Shown: piece after piece, positions 49,701 through 59,252 of the stretch
Layout of the letters: the number at the start of each line of letters is the position of its first letter
Numbering within the stretch: position 1 is the stretch's first letter
Source: Bacteroidota bacterium
GTDB taxonomy: Bacteria > Bacteroidota > Bacteroidia > Bacteroidales > FEN-979
NCBI GenBank assembly: GCA_026391775.1
Contig: JAPLDK010000009.1
Location: 1-64,000, forward strand
Direction: 5' to 3'
DNA: 64,000 nucleotides
The notes under the pieces: generated by a model
Seen by the model: the letters and a program-made list of their open reading frames with translations, nothing else
Told to the model about the DNA's origin: nothing
Database searches by the model: none
Made by a program: the position numbers and the translations under genes

Positions 49701-50519
49701 TACACCCCCGGACATTATTTTATCGTGGTTGATGATCAATCCAGTTCATGGAGCCATTTCTATAATTTCCAGGTAGATTGTGAACCTATTCCTGAATGTG
49801 ATTCCCCTTGTAAAGACAGCGTTGATGTTTTTTATTCAGGTAAAACAAACGGAAACAATTACGATATCCACTGGGGTATGTGGGGTAACGGACAGGCAAT
49901 CGTTGTTGCCAATCCTGCATTGTATGGATGGGCGCCGCCTCAAACCGGATCACAATGGATATCCAATGCAACATCGCCGGTAAATACTCCGACAATTATT
50001 TTGTTTACTCATCTGTTTACTATTCCGGATACATGTCAGAGTCCCTATTTAAGTTTATGCCTTATGGGGGATTATACTTCCGTTCTTCTGAATGGTACAT
50101 GGATCGGTAACACAAATTCAACTTTGATACCGCTGAACATTGTCAATTCGAACCTGCTGAAACCGGGATTACCCAATGATATCTTGATTATCAATATGAA
50201 CCCGCTTAATAAGTTTCCGGGAATAAATATCATCGGGGAAGTTTGCTGCAAGCAACCGGCCGGGATTAATGAAACACCCGTTGAGGAGGAGTCCTTTAAG
50301 ATCTATCCGAATCCTGCCCGTGATCAGGTGATGCTTGAAAGCAGGATCGGGATAGACTATGTCTCTATTTATAATTCCATCGGTAACAAGATGTTCGAAA
50401 CACGAGCCATCGGTGAGCTGACAAAAATAGATCTGAATAGCTTGCAGAACGGACTTTATTTCCTGATCATTCAGACAAAGAAAGGATTCTACACTAAAAA
50501 AATGATCATTTTGCATTAA
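46734..50519 (+). CDS. Very large T9SS protein: N-terminal gliding-type propeller region + three Cys-rich repeats + sorting domain
   Basis: VWYFGNKAGLDFTSGIVSPVSNGQLINTGEGCTMAYDDHCNLLFYSDGITVWDRNN; three CDSC...DVKAWVCC-like repeats; FKIYPNPARDQVMLES...LQNGLYFLIIQTKKGFYTKKMIILH. Confidence 0.85.
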   Translation: MKKIFLLFCFIFCSILMNAQVWYFGNKAGLDFTSGIVSPVSNGQLINTGEGCTMAYDDHCNLLFYSDGITVWDRNNVVIKDGNNNFVTGAANGLYGDPSSTQSAIAVPKPGTNFDEFYIFTTDKGANIDQGAPAYKGFRYTTVKHCLSTPEVDLKNIQLSPLKSTEKISVTSIPGGGFWVLVHDFNMTPENGCNYYAYKIDPAGNLHTTTPVISNIGTQHQGAYANVQGQMKFSHDGTKVAVAIPQARIIEILDFDNSGNAPNSGKLTNPRRIKFPKDSCVDCELYGLEFSPNNRYLFIGGEYHCGCDNAKHRIYQVDLNTFLFPDLQATNCGSDIPTKTFFFVPDIQSIPLQIRVIYNGISSLDIGQFQLARDQKIYVASWTDPNTFGDLVGCIDNPDIYPATFNAAAVQLNTPQQCQAGLPTLLQDQFNCNPSAPSCDSCLTPVKYLHTGMWQGPGQNDPYWRLSPSGNAAVIVNTPLNYSSPMGGSQWISSSFPPPSVQGTYSYKIPFYIYDSLCPPPKTFELVGCVLANNATIYLKQGSNQYTLGTANSVINPTTFTFNQGFTAGNYELIIDVNNPAGSLPVIDVKAWVCCIPDSTPQIIPIPCPFEEGSSTSFPNTIINYNCSPPAVCPGNEAMYSLSLSGTYTVTAAISGSASTRIFVLSAIPTPASAMSGIVACGDIYNPAVFTYSGFSPYYIVIDDLWPGTHNFGLYVRCDEVPDCDSCHYPNLPKAYLHTGISTAWNLTSSPGVGTGTAGIVTNPGSYGIPDPLQGTHWIAGTGTSMPTTGGTYIYENTFNLVSPAGCPCAPNQVPQLKLCILADSAIVYLNGNQVGTVSSLTTSTRIVTVPGQYMSCPGSNTLKVKVINQAGSYPVADVKAWVCCADTIQEIPCPFAISGYTAYLNKILSADVMSTVALPGKEAIYSLNLTSPTRVTIKSNSNSTTEEILLLNTLPNSWPNPGQVQHQNIMAFLPQLGSAVPYSMTADIYTPGHYFIVVDDQSSSWSHFYNFQVDCEPIPECDSPCKDSVDVFYSGKTNGNNYDIHWGMWGNGQAIVVANPALYGWAPPQTGSQWISNATSPVNTPTIILFTHLFTIPDTCQSPYLSLCLMGDYTSVLLNGTWIGNTNSTLIPLNIVNSNLLKPGLPNDILIINMNPLNKFPGINIIGEVCCKQPAGINETPVEEESFKIYPNPARDQVMLESRIGIDYVSIYNSIGNKMFETRAIGELTKIDLNSLQNGLYFLIIQTKKGFYTKKMIILH

Positions 50520-50536
50520 TTCCCTGACTCAGGAGA

Positions 50537-51229
50537 TTATTGCAGTGGCCGGAATGTAAGCTTTGTCTTAACGGGACGTTTTGCTTTGGATTTGACTTCG
50601 TAGCTGTTGACTGCCGGTAAGGTTACTTCACCTATGCCGGGCCCGCTGAGGATCTCGTAATCCCAGGATTTACTGGTCCATAAGAGCGTGTTCTTCGTAT
50701 CGGGGTATAGGCTGCAGCCTGGAACCGAACTGATACTCACCCATCTTCCGGGTGGGATGGTGACATCAAATGAAATGAAAATCTCTTCAACTTTATCCAG
50801 GTACCAATCGTCATCACCCGAAAGGTAGGTCGCAAATACCTGGGCGTTGTAATACGTTTCGTCCTTTCCATTATACGACAGCAGCTGTAAGTCAAGACGA
50901 AAATCAATTCTCAGATCGGTACGGGCAATGCTGGTGATCGCTGCCTGTTTAAATTCAGTGATCCTGTCAAAACTCCAGCCCGGTATCTGTTTTCCGATCA
51001 GGTCCGTTTTGATCCTTTCAATTCCGGGTTCAGTGAATGTTTTTGATGCAGGCTGATGGCCCTCTCCCGTATAAACAGTCTGTTCGGCGGTAGATCCGGG
51101 GCTAACCATGGAAAGCGCTTGATTCCTGAGAAAGGGGTTCACTATGATGGTTCTCAGAGCCGGGATTGAAAACACCACTACGGCCGTAACAATAAGCAGC
51201 AGAAATATCAAAAGAAGGAATTTCCTCAT
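50537..51229 (-). CDS. Hypothetical membrane-anchored protein
   Basis: 230 aa with N-terminal TM (FLLLIFLLLIVTAVVVFSIPAL). Confidence 0.6.
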   Translation of the reverse strand: MRKFLLLIFLLLIVTAVVVFSIPALRTIIVNPFLRNQALSMVSPGSTAEQTVYTGEGHQPASKTFTEPGIERIKTDLIGKQIPGWSFDRITEFKQAAITSIARTDLRIDFRLDLQLLSYNGKDETYYNAQVFATYLSGDDDWYLDKVEEIFISFDVTIPPGRWVSISSVPGCSLYPDTKNTLLWTSKSWDYEILSGPGIGEVTLPAVNSYEVKSKAKRPVKTKLTFRPLQ

Positions 51230-51286
51230 CAGCAGAAAGCGTATTTTTGCATTTCCTCATCCAAAGGTATTAATATTATTATTTAT

Positions 51287-53344
51287 ATGAAAACCCTTAC
51301 AATTATTGCTATCATGAGCATTGCGGCAAGTATGATGTCCTGTGGAGGACCTGAGAAAGATGAAACTTCAAACCAGGATAAGTTCAAATACCTCACCGAA
51401 CAGTTTGGCGATTCGAAGATCCTCAGATACCAGGTGCCGGGCTTCGACAGCCTCAGCCTGAAACAGAAAAAACTTATTTACTTCCTGAGCCAGGCAGCGC
51501 TTTGCGGCAGGGACATCACCTATGACCAGAACTGCAAATACAACCTGCTTGTCCGCAAGACTTGCGAAGCTGTTTACGTAGGTTTTAAAGGGGATCGCTC
51601 ATCCGCAGACTTTATAAATTTTAGACTTTACCTCAAGGAGCTGTGGTTCAACAACGGGCTTCACCATCATTATTCCACAGATAAGACCCAGCCTGAGTTT
51701 TCGAAAGATTTCTTTGTGTCGGCATTAGAAGCCAGCGGGACAGGGAACCTTCCCCTGGCCAAAGGGCAAACAATAGAACAGTTCACCGAAGAGATTTCAA
51801 AGATCATCTTCGATCCTTCGGTAGCATCCAAACGGGTTTCCCTGGATCCCTCAAAAGACCTGGTGCTTGCTTCGGCCTGTAATTTCTACGAAGGGGTGAA
51901 CCAGAAGGAAGCCGAGGAGTATTATACAAAACTTAAAGAGGCTGATGGCAAAGCTAAAAAGGATACAAGGATCTCCTATGGTTTGAATTCCAGGCTCGTT
52001 AAGGAGAACGGCAAAATTAAAGAGTTGCCCTGGATGGTGGGCGGATTATATTCCCCGGCCATTGAAAAGATCGTTTACTGGCTTAATCTGGCGCTTCCCC
52101 TCACTGAAACGCCCGGGCAGAAGGCTTCTGTGGAAAAGCTGATAGAGTATTATAAAACCGGAAGCCTGGTCGCCTGGGATGAGTACAATGTGCTATGGGT
52201 CAAGGACCTGGATGCCCTCGTGGATTTCGTGAACGGTTTCATCGAATCATACGGTGATCCTATGGCAATGAAAGCCACCTGGGAGTCGGTTGTGAATTTC
52301 AAGAACCTGGAGGCTACCAAGCGTACGATGATCATCAGCGGCAATGCGCTGTATTTTGAGACGAATTCACCTACCGATCCGCAATACAAAAAAAAGGAAG
52401 TGAAAGGTGTTACAGCCAAGGTGATCACGGTGGCCCAGCTTGGTGGGGAATGCGACCCGACTACGCCGATCGGGATTAATTTGCCGAATGCGAACTGGAT
52501 CCGCAGCGAATACGGTTCCAAGTCGGTGACCATGGATAACATAACCTATGCATACGACCAGGCCTCTCTGGGCAATGGTTTCCTGGAAGAATTTGCGGCT
52601 TTGCCGGATGAGGTTGCGAAAATAAAGGAATACGGGTACGCGGCTTCAAGCCTCACAACCGACATGCATGAATGCCTCGGTCATGCTTCGGGCCAGCTGA
52701 AGCCCGGTGTTACCCATGATATGCTGAAGAACTACCATTCCTCTATCGAAGAATCCCGTGCCGACCTGTTTGCCTTGTATTACATCCTCGACACGAAAAT
52801 GGAGGAACTGGGGCTGCTGAAATCGATGAAAGCGGGTGAAGCGGAATATGATGCTTTTATGCGGAACGGACTGATGACCCAGCTGGTGCGCATCAAGCCG
52901 GGCAAGGATATTGAAGAGTCGCATATGCGCGACCGCTCGCTGATCGCCCATTGGGTATACGAAAAAGGCAAGGATAAAAAGATCGTTGAGAAATTCAGCC
53001 GCGACGGGAAGACCTATTTCAGGGTGAACGATTACAAGGGCCTGCGTACGCTTTTTGGCCAGTTGCTGAACGAGATCCAGAGGATAACTTCCGAAGGGGA
53101 TTATAAAGCAGCAAGGGAACTCATCGAGACTTATGCTGTGAAGGTAGACCATGACCTGCATAAGGAAGTCCTGGAGCGTTACAAAAAGCTGGATATCGCC
53201 CCTTATACAGGTTTCATCAATCCGGCCTATGAATTGGTGATGAAAAGTGATACAATTGAGAATGTCATCGTTTCCTATCCAGATGATTTTGCAACACAGA
53301 TGATGGAGTATTCGAAAAAATATTCGTTCTTACAGGCGAGATAA
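51287..53344 (+). CDS. Dipeptidyl-peptidase III-like (M49) metallopeptidase, lipoprotein
   Basis: HECLGHASGQL (HExxGH, M49-type), downstream EESRADLFALYYI; N-term lipobox MMSCGG. Confidence 0.8.
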   Translation: MKTLTIIAIMSIAASMMSCGGPEKDETSNQDKFKYLTEQFGDSKILRYQVPGFDSLSLKQKKLIYFLSQAALCGRDITYDQNCKYNLLVRKTCEAVYVGFKGDRSSADFINFRLYLKELWFNNGLHHHYSTDKTQPEFSKDFFVSALEASGTGNLPLAKGQTIEQFTEEISKIIFDPSVASKRVSLDPSKDLVLASACNFYEGVNQKEAEEYYTKLKEADGKAKKDTRISYGLNSRLVKENGKIKELPWMVGGLYSPAIEKIVYWLNLALPLTETPGQKASVEKLIEYYKTGSLVAWDEYNVLWVKDLDALVDFVNGFIESYGDPMAMKATWESVVNFKNLEATKRTMIISGNALYFETNSPTDPQYKKKEVKGVTAKVITVAQLGGECDPTTPIGINLPNANWIRSEYGSKSVTMDNITYAYDQASLGNGFLEEFAALPDEVAKIKEYGYAASSLTTDMHECLGHASGQLKPGVTHDMLKNYHSSIEESRADLFALYYILDTKMEELGLLKSMKAGEAEYDAFMRNGLMTQLVRIKPGKDIEESHMRDRSLIAHWVYEKGKDKKIVEKFSRDGKTYFRVNDYKGLRTLFGQLLNEIQRITSEGDYKAARELIETYAVKVDHDLHKEVLERYKKLDIAPYTGFINPAYELVMKSDTIENVIVSYPDDFATQMMEYSKKYSFLQAR

Positions 53345-53348
53345 CAGA

Positions 53349-55079
53349 ATGACCAAACTCATCATAATCTCTGTTGTCTCATGGATGCTGCTGCTGCCAG
53401 GAAATATACCGGTGGGTGCCACCAGTTATCCCCAGCATTACTTCCGCTCGCCTGTGGATTTCCCAATCGCTCTGGCCGGATCTTTCGGGGAACTGAGGAA
53501 GAACCACTTTCATTCGGGGATTGATATCCGCACGGGAGGCAAAACGGGAAAACCTGTGTTTGCCTCCGCCGACGGGTATATTGCCAGAGTGTTTGTCTCT
53601 CCTGCGGGATTCGGCAAAGCCTTGTATATTGCCCATGCCAACGGCTACACCACGGTTTACGGGCACCTGCTGAGATTCAACGGGGCTGTCGGGAACTGGA
53701 TTGCCAGGCAGCAATACAGCCAGGAATCCTTTGCTCTGGATATGCAGGTCCCCAAGGGATTGCTTAAGGTAAAGAAGGGTGAGGTCATTGCCCTCTCAGG
53801 TAATTCAGGGGCTTCTGGCGGCCCCCATCTGCATTTCGAGGTTAGGGAATCGGCCAGCCAGGAGGTGATCAATCCCCTCGAGTTCGGCTTTGATGTGCCC
53901 GACAACACTCCGCCAAAGATCACAGCTGTAAAGATCTATCCGTTCGACGCCATAGCCATGGTGAATTACACAGATAAGGCCCTGATGCTTGGGGTTACAG
54001 GAGGAGGTGGAAAATATTCCATTAAAACTGCGGATACTGTAAAAGTCACCGGGAATATTATCTTCGGGCTGGAAACAACGGATTTCTCAGATAATTCGGG
54101 GATGAAAAACGGGGTGCCTTCAGTAGCCCTCACCATCGATAATGAGCAGGTGTATTCGCATCACCTTGAAAAGTTTGCCTTTGCCAATACCCGTTACGTG
54201 AACAGCCTTGTGGATTATCCGCTGATGATCCACAGCAACCGAAAGATACAACGCTCCTACATTGCCCCCAACAACAAAAACGATATCTACGGCAAGGTGA
54301 AGAACAACGGCATTATTAATTTCAGTGATAACAGGGCTCACAAGATTGTCTACATTGTGACAGATTTGTTTGGCAATGCTTCCTATCTTGTATTCTGGGT
54401 GAAAAGCCATCCGCCCGCAGGGCGTCGTACTGAAAACAAGATACAGCAAGGTGTTCAGATGATGCACTGCCTGGAGGAGAATCACTTTGCCAGGCCCGAT
54501 ATTGTTCTGGATATCCCGAAAGATGCCCTGTATGAGGACCTGGACTTCGAATATTATGCCGAACCCCAAGTCGCGGGTACATACGCCCGCCTCCACAGGA
54601 TTCATAACGGGGATACTCCTTTGCATGTGAATTGCAGTCTTGCCATAAAACCGGGCAACCTGCCGAAAGAACTTATGGATAAGGCCGTTATTGTGGCTGT
54701 TGAACCAGGCCACAGATTTTATGCAAAAGGCGGTGTATGGGAGAAGGGTTTCCTGAAAACCCAGATCCGTGATTTCGGTGATTACAGCATTGCAGTCGAT
54801 ACTGAACCTCCGGTGATCAGGCCGGTGAATGTGAAAACCGGCAAGAACCTGAACGGACAGGGGAGTATTATGCTGAAGATCACCGATAACCTGGCAGGAA
54901 TAAAGTCATACCGCGGGACCATGAATGGGAAGTGGATACTGATGGATTACGATGCCAAGAACAACTTGCTCACTTACCTCATCGATGAGCATATGCCAAA
55001 AGGCAAAAATAATTTTCTACTGGTAGTGACCGATGGAGTTGGCAACCAGAGCCGGTATGATGCGGTATTTTTAAGGTGA
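53349..55079 (+). CDS. M23 family metallopeptidase (LytM)
   Basis: HFHSGIDIRTGGKTGKPVFASADGYIARV...YGHL...GNSGASGGPHLHFEVRES. Confidence 0.9.
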   Translation: MTKLIIISVVSWMLLLPGNIPVGATSYPQHYFRSPVDFPIALAGSFGELRKNHFHSGIDIRTGGKTGKPVFASADGYIARVFVSPAGFGKALYIAHANGYTTVYGHLLRFNGAVGNWIARQQYSQESFALDMQVPKGLLKVKKGEVIALSGNSGASGGPHLHFEVRESASQEVINPLEFGFDVPDNTPPKITAVKIYPFDAIAMVNYTDKALMLGVTGGGGKYSIKTADTVKVTGNIIFGLETTDFSDNSGMKNGVPSVALTIDNEQVYSHHLEKFAFANTRYVNSLVDYPLMIHSNRKIQRSYIAPNNKNDIYGKVKNNGIINFSDNRAHKIVYIVTDLFGNASYLVFWVKSHPPAGRRTENKIQQGVQMMHCLEENHFARPDIVLDIPKDALYEDLDFEYYAEPQVAGTYARLHRIHNGDTPLHVNCSLAIKPGNLPKELMDKAVIVAVEPGHRFYAKGGVWEKGFLKTQIRDFGDYSIAVDTEPPVIRPVNVKTGKNLNGQGSIMLKITDNLAGIKSYRGTMNGKWILMDYDAKNNLLTYLIDEHMPKGKNNFLLVVTDGVGNQSRYDAVFLR

Positions 55080-55170
55080 ACCTGACATTTCCGGCTCCCG
55101 GGCTTATAAAAAATATTCTACTGTTCCTGTCTTTTTCATAGCTTTGGGTTTTGCATTCAAGCATTAACCC

Positions 55171-56142
55171 ATGACAAGAGCCAGACTGATCATCCATTGC
55201 ATACTGCTGGTCAGTATTGCAATGCTTTTTTCCTGTAAAAAGAAATCAGATAATCCGGGCGATAACCCCTCAAACGTTTACAGGGTAACCCAGCAAAGGG
55301 ATTATGCAAATAATATAATGGAAACGAGATACGATTATACATACTCGGGGAACCTGCTTTCGGAGATCCTCATGTATGAACAGGGCACAACAACCAATGC
55401 CGGCGCAAAGCTTGCAGTTGAATACAATGGGGGGAATATTTCAAAGATTTCAGTATTCGTTGATACCAACGGAGTGTGGAGCATTATGGAGGAAGTGATT
55501 GTAAACAGCTATACAGGCAGTTTGCCGGCGGAAAGGATAATTAAGACCTATGATGACACCGGAACGCTTACAAACCAGATTCGCTATACGGATACCTACC
55601 TGAATGGCCAGGTAAGCGAAGAGAAGTCTTACTCAATGCAGAGCGGTTCATGGGAACTTGAGGACAGGGATACATATACATACAACGCCCAGGGACAATT
55701 ACAGAAGATCGGGAGCTACTCGGGCAGCGGTGATCTGGGATCAACTACTACGTATACCTGGCAGAATAATCTTATTGTGAGTGAGCTTAGCATCAAAACC
55801 GACAGTTCAATGCTTCACAATGTTATATATGATTATTCAGGAACCAGGTTGATCAAGGCTTCCAGATCATTTTACGTGAACAATTCCTGGACGCCGACCG
55901 GCACCACCGACTATGTGTATGATGCCAATGGAAATCTTGTAAGTCAGACGGATAATTATGTGCCGGCCTCAGACGTTTTCAAGACGGAATTTGATTATAC
56001 TGCTGCGCAGGGCAACTTCCGCCAGGTATTTACCGTGATGGGTGCTGCGGAATTGTGGAATGGTGCTCCCGACCCCATGCCGACAAAAAGTTCAGGTTTG
56101 CCTTCCGGTCAAATCAGATCTGCTTTTGGCCTGAGCCAATAG
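55171..56142 (+). CDS. Hypothetical lipoprotein with YD-repeat-like text
   Basis: IAMLFSCKKK lipobox; repeated YDYTYSGN, YTYNAQGQLQKIG, YVYDANGNLVSQ. Confidence 0.65.
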   Translation: MTRARLIIHCILLVSIAMLFSCKKKSDNPGDNPSNVYRVTQQRDYANNIMETRYDYTYSGNLLSEILMYEQGTTTNAGAKLAVEYNGGNISKISVFVDTNGVWSIMEEVIVNSYTGSLPAERIIKTYDDTGTLTNQIRYTDTYLNGQVSEEKSYSMQSGSWELEDRDTYTYNAQGQLQKIGSYSGSGDLGSTTTYTWQNNLIVSELSIKTDSSMLHNVIYDYSGTRLIKASRSFYVNNSWTPTGTTDYVYDANGNLVSQTDNYVPASDVFKTEFDYTAAQGNFRQVFTVMGAAELWNGAPDPMPTKSSGLPSGQIRSAFGLSQ

Positions 56143-56199
56143 AAACGGCTTTAGTTATTCTGCCTGTTTTCCTTACAGATTTCTTGCTATTTTTGCATT

Positions 56200-57729
56200 A
56201 TGCAGGAAACAATTCTAATTCTCGATTTCGGATCCCAGTATACCCAGCTTATTGCGCGCAGGGTCAGGGAACTGAATGTGTTTTGTGATATTCATCCCTA
56301 TAATAATTTTCCGAAGGACCTTCCCGGCCTGAAAGGGGTGATCCTTTCGGGAAGCCCTTTCTCGGTGCGCGACCAGAACGCCCCCTTTCCCGATCTCTCG
56401 GGAATCAAAGGTGCAGTGCCGGTCCTTGGCGTCTGTTACGGCGCCCAGTACCTGGTGCATTTTTCGGGAGGGGAAGTCGCTCCTTCGAAAATACGCGAAT
56501 ACGGCCGGGCCAACCTGGGTTTCATCGACCAGAGGTGCCGTTTGGTAAGGGGCATGTCAACGGGTACACAGGTGTGGATGTCGCATGCCGACACTATTTT
56601 GAAAGCTCCTGCCTCGTTTAAGATCACAGGTTCTACTTCGGATGTGGAATACGCTGCGTTCAAGATAGAGGGCGAAGAATCGTATGGCATACAGTTTCAT
56701 CCGGAGGTATACCATACCACTGAAGGACTGCATTTGTTGAAAAATTTTGTTGTGAATATCTGCGGCTGCAAACAGGACTGGACCCCCGACCTGTTTGTTG
56801 AGGCAACCGTTAGTGAGCTGAAGGCCAAACTCGGGAACGACAGGGTAGTGCTCGGCTTGAGCGGAGGTGTTGATTCTTCGGTCACAGCCATGCTGCTCAA
56901 CAGGGCTATCAACAAAAATCTGTATTGCATTTTTGTTGATAATGGGTTACTGCGGAAGGACGAATTCCGCAAGGTGCTTGAGCGCTACGAAAAGCTGGAC
57001 CTGAATGTGATCGGTGTTGATGCCACGGACCAATTCCTGGATGCGCTTAAAGGAGTTGCAGATCCCGAAAAGAAACGCAAGATCATCGGCAAGACCTTTA
57101 TCGATGTGTTCGATCAGGAGGCCCATAAGATACAGGGCATAACCTGGCTTGCACAGGGGACGATCTACCCCGATGTAATCGAATCCAGATCTGTTAAAGG
57201 GCCTTCAGCTACCATTAAATCGCATCATAATGTTGGCGGATTACCGGAGCACCTGAAACTGAAAATTGTCGAACCTTTAAGTTTCCTGTTCAAGGATGAG
57301 GTCCGCCGGGTTGGCCTGAAACTGGGTTTGGATCCTGAATTCATCAACCGCCATCCTTTTCCCGGCCCCGGCCTGGCAGTGCGAATCATCGGCGATCTTA
57401 CACGTGAAAAGATCCGCCTGCTGCAGGATGTGGATGATATTTATATTTCCGGACTGCGTAAGTACGATCTCTATCATAAGGTATGGCAGGCCTTTGCTAT
57501 ACTTCTTCCGGTACAGTCGGTTGGCGTGATGGGGGATGAGAGGACTTATGAAAATGTGGTAGCTTTACGTGCCGTGACTTCCACCGATGGAATGACTGCC
57601 GACTGGGCTCACCTTCCGCATGAATTTCTGGCGAAAGTCAGTAACGATATCATTAACAAGGTTAAAGGAGTGAACAGGGTGGTTTATGACATTTCGTCCA
57701 AACCGCCGGCGACGATTGAATGGGAGTAA
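56200..57729 (+). CDS. guaA: GMP synthase (glutamine-hydrolysing)
   Basis: [82 protein letters not shown]. Confidence 0.97.
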   Translation: MQETILILDFGSQYTQLIARRVRELNVFCDIHPYNNFPKDLPGLKGVILSGSPFSVRDQNAPFPDLSGIKGAVPVLGVCYGAQYLVHFSGGEVAPSKIREYGRANLGFIDQRCRLVRGMSTGTQVWMSHADTILKAPASFKITGSTSDVEYAAFKIEGEESYGIQFHPEVYHTTEGLHLLKNFVVNICGCKQDWTPDLFVEATVSELKAKLGNDRVVLGLSGGVDSSVTAMLLNRAINKNLYCIFVDNGLLRKDEFRKVLERYEKLDLNVIGVDATDQFLDALKGVADPEKKRKIIGKTFIDVFDQEAHKIQGITWLAQGTIYPDVIESRSVKGPSATIKSHHNVGGLPEHLKLKIVEPLSFLFKDEVRRVGLKLGLDPEFINRHPFPGPGLAVRIIGDLTREKIRLLQDVDDIYISGLRKYDLYHKVWQAFAILLPVQSVGVMGDERTYENVVALRAVTSTDGMTADWAHLPHEFLAKVSNDIINKVKGVNRVVYDISSKPPATIEWE

Positions 57730-57749
57730 CCTTGAACCGGTAATCGATA

Positions 57750-57780
57750 ACCGGATCATTTGTGCAGAATACCGGATCAT
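57750..57780. repeat. 10-bp direct repeat ACCGGATCAT x2, 21-bp period, 15 bp upstream of the 57795 ATG
   Basis: Exact copies at 57750-57759 and 57771-57780. Confidence 0.85.
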
Positions 57781-57794
57781 GATAAATCTGAACA

Positions 57795-59252
57795 ATGTCT
57801 AAATTCTTCTGCATTCTTGCGCTTATAACAGCCACACTGAGCCTGAACGCCCAAACCTACCAGGACCAGCTAAGGGCTATTCATTCTACTGTTATTGAAC
57901 AGAAAGACGGGAAGTCCTTCTATGTTCATACTGTTAAAAAGGGGCAAACGCTGTACATGATTTCAAAGGCTTATGGGGTGGAGGTGAATGATATCATTGC
58001 TGAAAATCCCATTGTGAAAGAAGGCCTGAAGCCAGACCAGAAAATCCTTATCCCTTTCCCCGGCCAGAAACCTTCCTCCGGCAGCCAGAAGCCTGCTTCT
58101 GTCTCACCGGATCCCGGATCCCGGATCCCGGATTACGCAGAGGCAGCTATCCCCTGCGTCTCCGATACCACGGCCCGGCATAAAAAATACAAAGTGGTGC
58201 TGATGCTTCCCTTGTACCTCGGAGAAGTTGATGCGATGAACCCCGAAACTGCAACCCAGGAAGCCATCGACAACTGGAATCCTGTGAAGTACCTTCCATT
58301 CTACGAAGGCTTCAGGCTGGCCGTGGATTCGCTTCAGAAACAGGGCCTTAATATCACCATTCATGTGTACGATGTGGGCAAGGATACCCTGAAAACCCCG
58401 CAACTGCTGAAGAAAGCAGAGCTCAGGTCGGCCGACCTGATCATAGGCCTGCTCTTTAATAAAAACTTCCAGATTGTTGCAAAATTTGCCCATGAGAATA
58501 AAATCCCCATCATAAACCCCCTGAGCGAACGCAGCGATGTTGTTATTAACAATGACATGGTTTTCAAAGCCAATCCTTCACGGAACTCCCAGCTTGAAAG
58601 CCTTGCCGGGTTTATGCAGAAAAGCATGTACCGGGGTCAGATCATAATCATCAGGAACGGGCAGTTTAAGGATAAGGATATCGCTGACAAGTTGAAAAAG
58701 GAATGCCTGGATAGGAATCTGAATGTGTTCCTGGCCGAGGGTCAGGATGTCGCTATTGGAAGGCTCTCCAAGGGAAAGGAAAACGTGGTGGTTGCATTTG
58801 CCGATAACAATGCATACGCACTTGACCTCATGCGCAGGTTCTTTGAGCTCAGGAACGATTATACGCTGAGCCTTGTGGGCCTTACCGACTGGGAGAAGAT
58901 CGAAGGCCTGGAAACTGATTTTCTAAACGGACTGAATACACACCTGGTTTCGCCTTACTTTGTTGATTATTCAGGTGCAGGAGTGAAAAAGCTGGTGCGC
59001 CGGTTCCAGGAACAGTATAAGGCCGATCCGGAGCCATTGGCATTCGAGGGTTTCGACATAGGGTTTTATTTCCTTTCGGCCCTGATGAAATTCGGAAAAC
59101 AATTTCCCGATTGTATACAGGATTTTAACTTGAAAACATCCCAAACCAGCTTTGAGTTCCGCAGGGCAGACAATAATGCCGGTAACGGCTTCGAGAACCG
59201 GCACTGGTCGGTATACAAATATGAAAATTTTAAGCTGGTGAGGGTCGATTAA
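57795..59252 (+). CDS. LysM domain + periplasmic-binding-protein-like (ABC type-1) protein
   Basis: YVHTVKKGQTLYMISKAYGVEVNDIIAENP..LKPDQKILIPFPG; later LMLPLYLGEVDAMN... with PBP-like IIGLLFNKNFQIVAKFAHENKIPIINPLSE. Confidence 0.85.
   Translation: MSKFFCILALITATLSLNAQTYQDQLRAIHSTVIEQKDGKSFYVHTVKKGQTLYMISKAYGVEVNDIIAENPIVKEGLKPDQKILIPFPGQKPSSGSQKPASVSPDPGSRIPDYAEAAIPCVSDTTARHKKYKVVLMLPLYLGEVDAMNPETATQEAIDNWNPVKYLPFYEGFRLAVDSLQKQGLNITIHVYDVGKDTLKTPQLLKKAELRSADLIIGLLFNKNFQIVAKFAHENKIPIINPLSERSDVVINNDMVFKANPSRNSQLESLAGFMQKSMYRGQIIIIRNGQFKDKDIADKLKKECLDRNLNVFLAEGQDVAIGRLSKGKENVVVAFADNNAYALDLMRRFFELRNDYTLSLVGLTDWEKIEGLETDFLNGLNTHLVSPYFVDYSGAGVKKLVRRFQEQYKADPEPLAFEGFDIGFYFLSALMKFGKQFPDCIQDFNLKTSQTSFEFRRADNNAGNGFENRHWSVYKYENFKLVRVD
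58107..58134 (+). repeat. Heptanucleotide tandem repeat (CCGGATC)x3 + CCGGATT inside the LysM protein CDS
   Basis: Read directly; four 7-bp units, the last with one mismatch. Confidence 0.95.
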
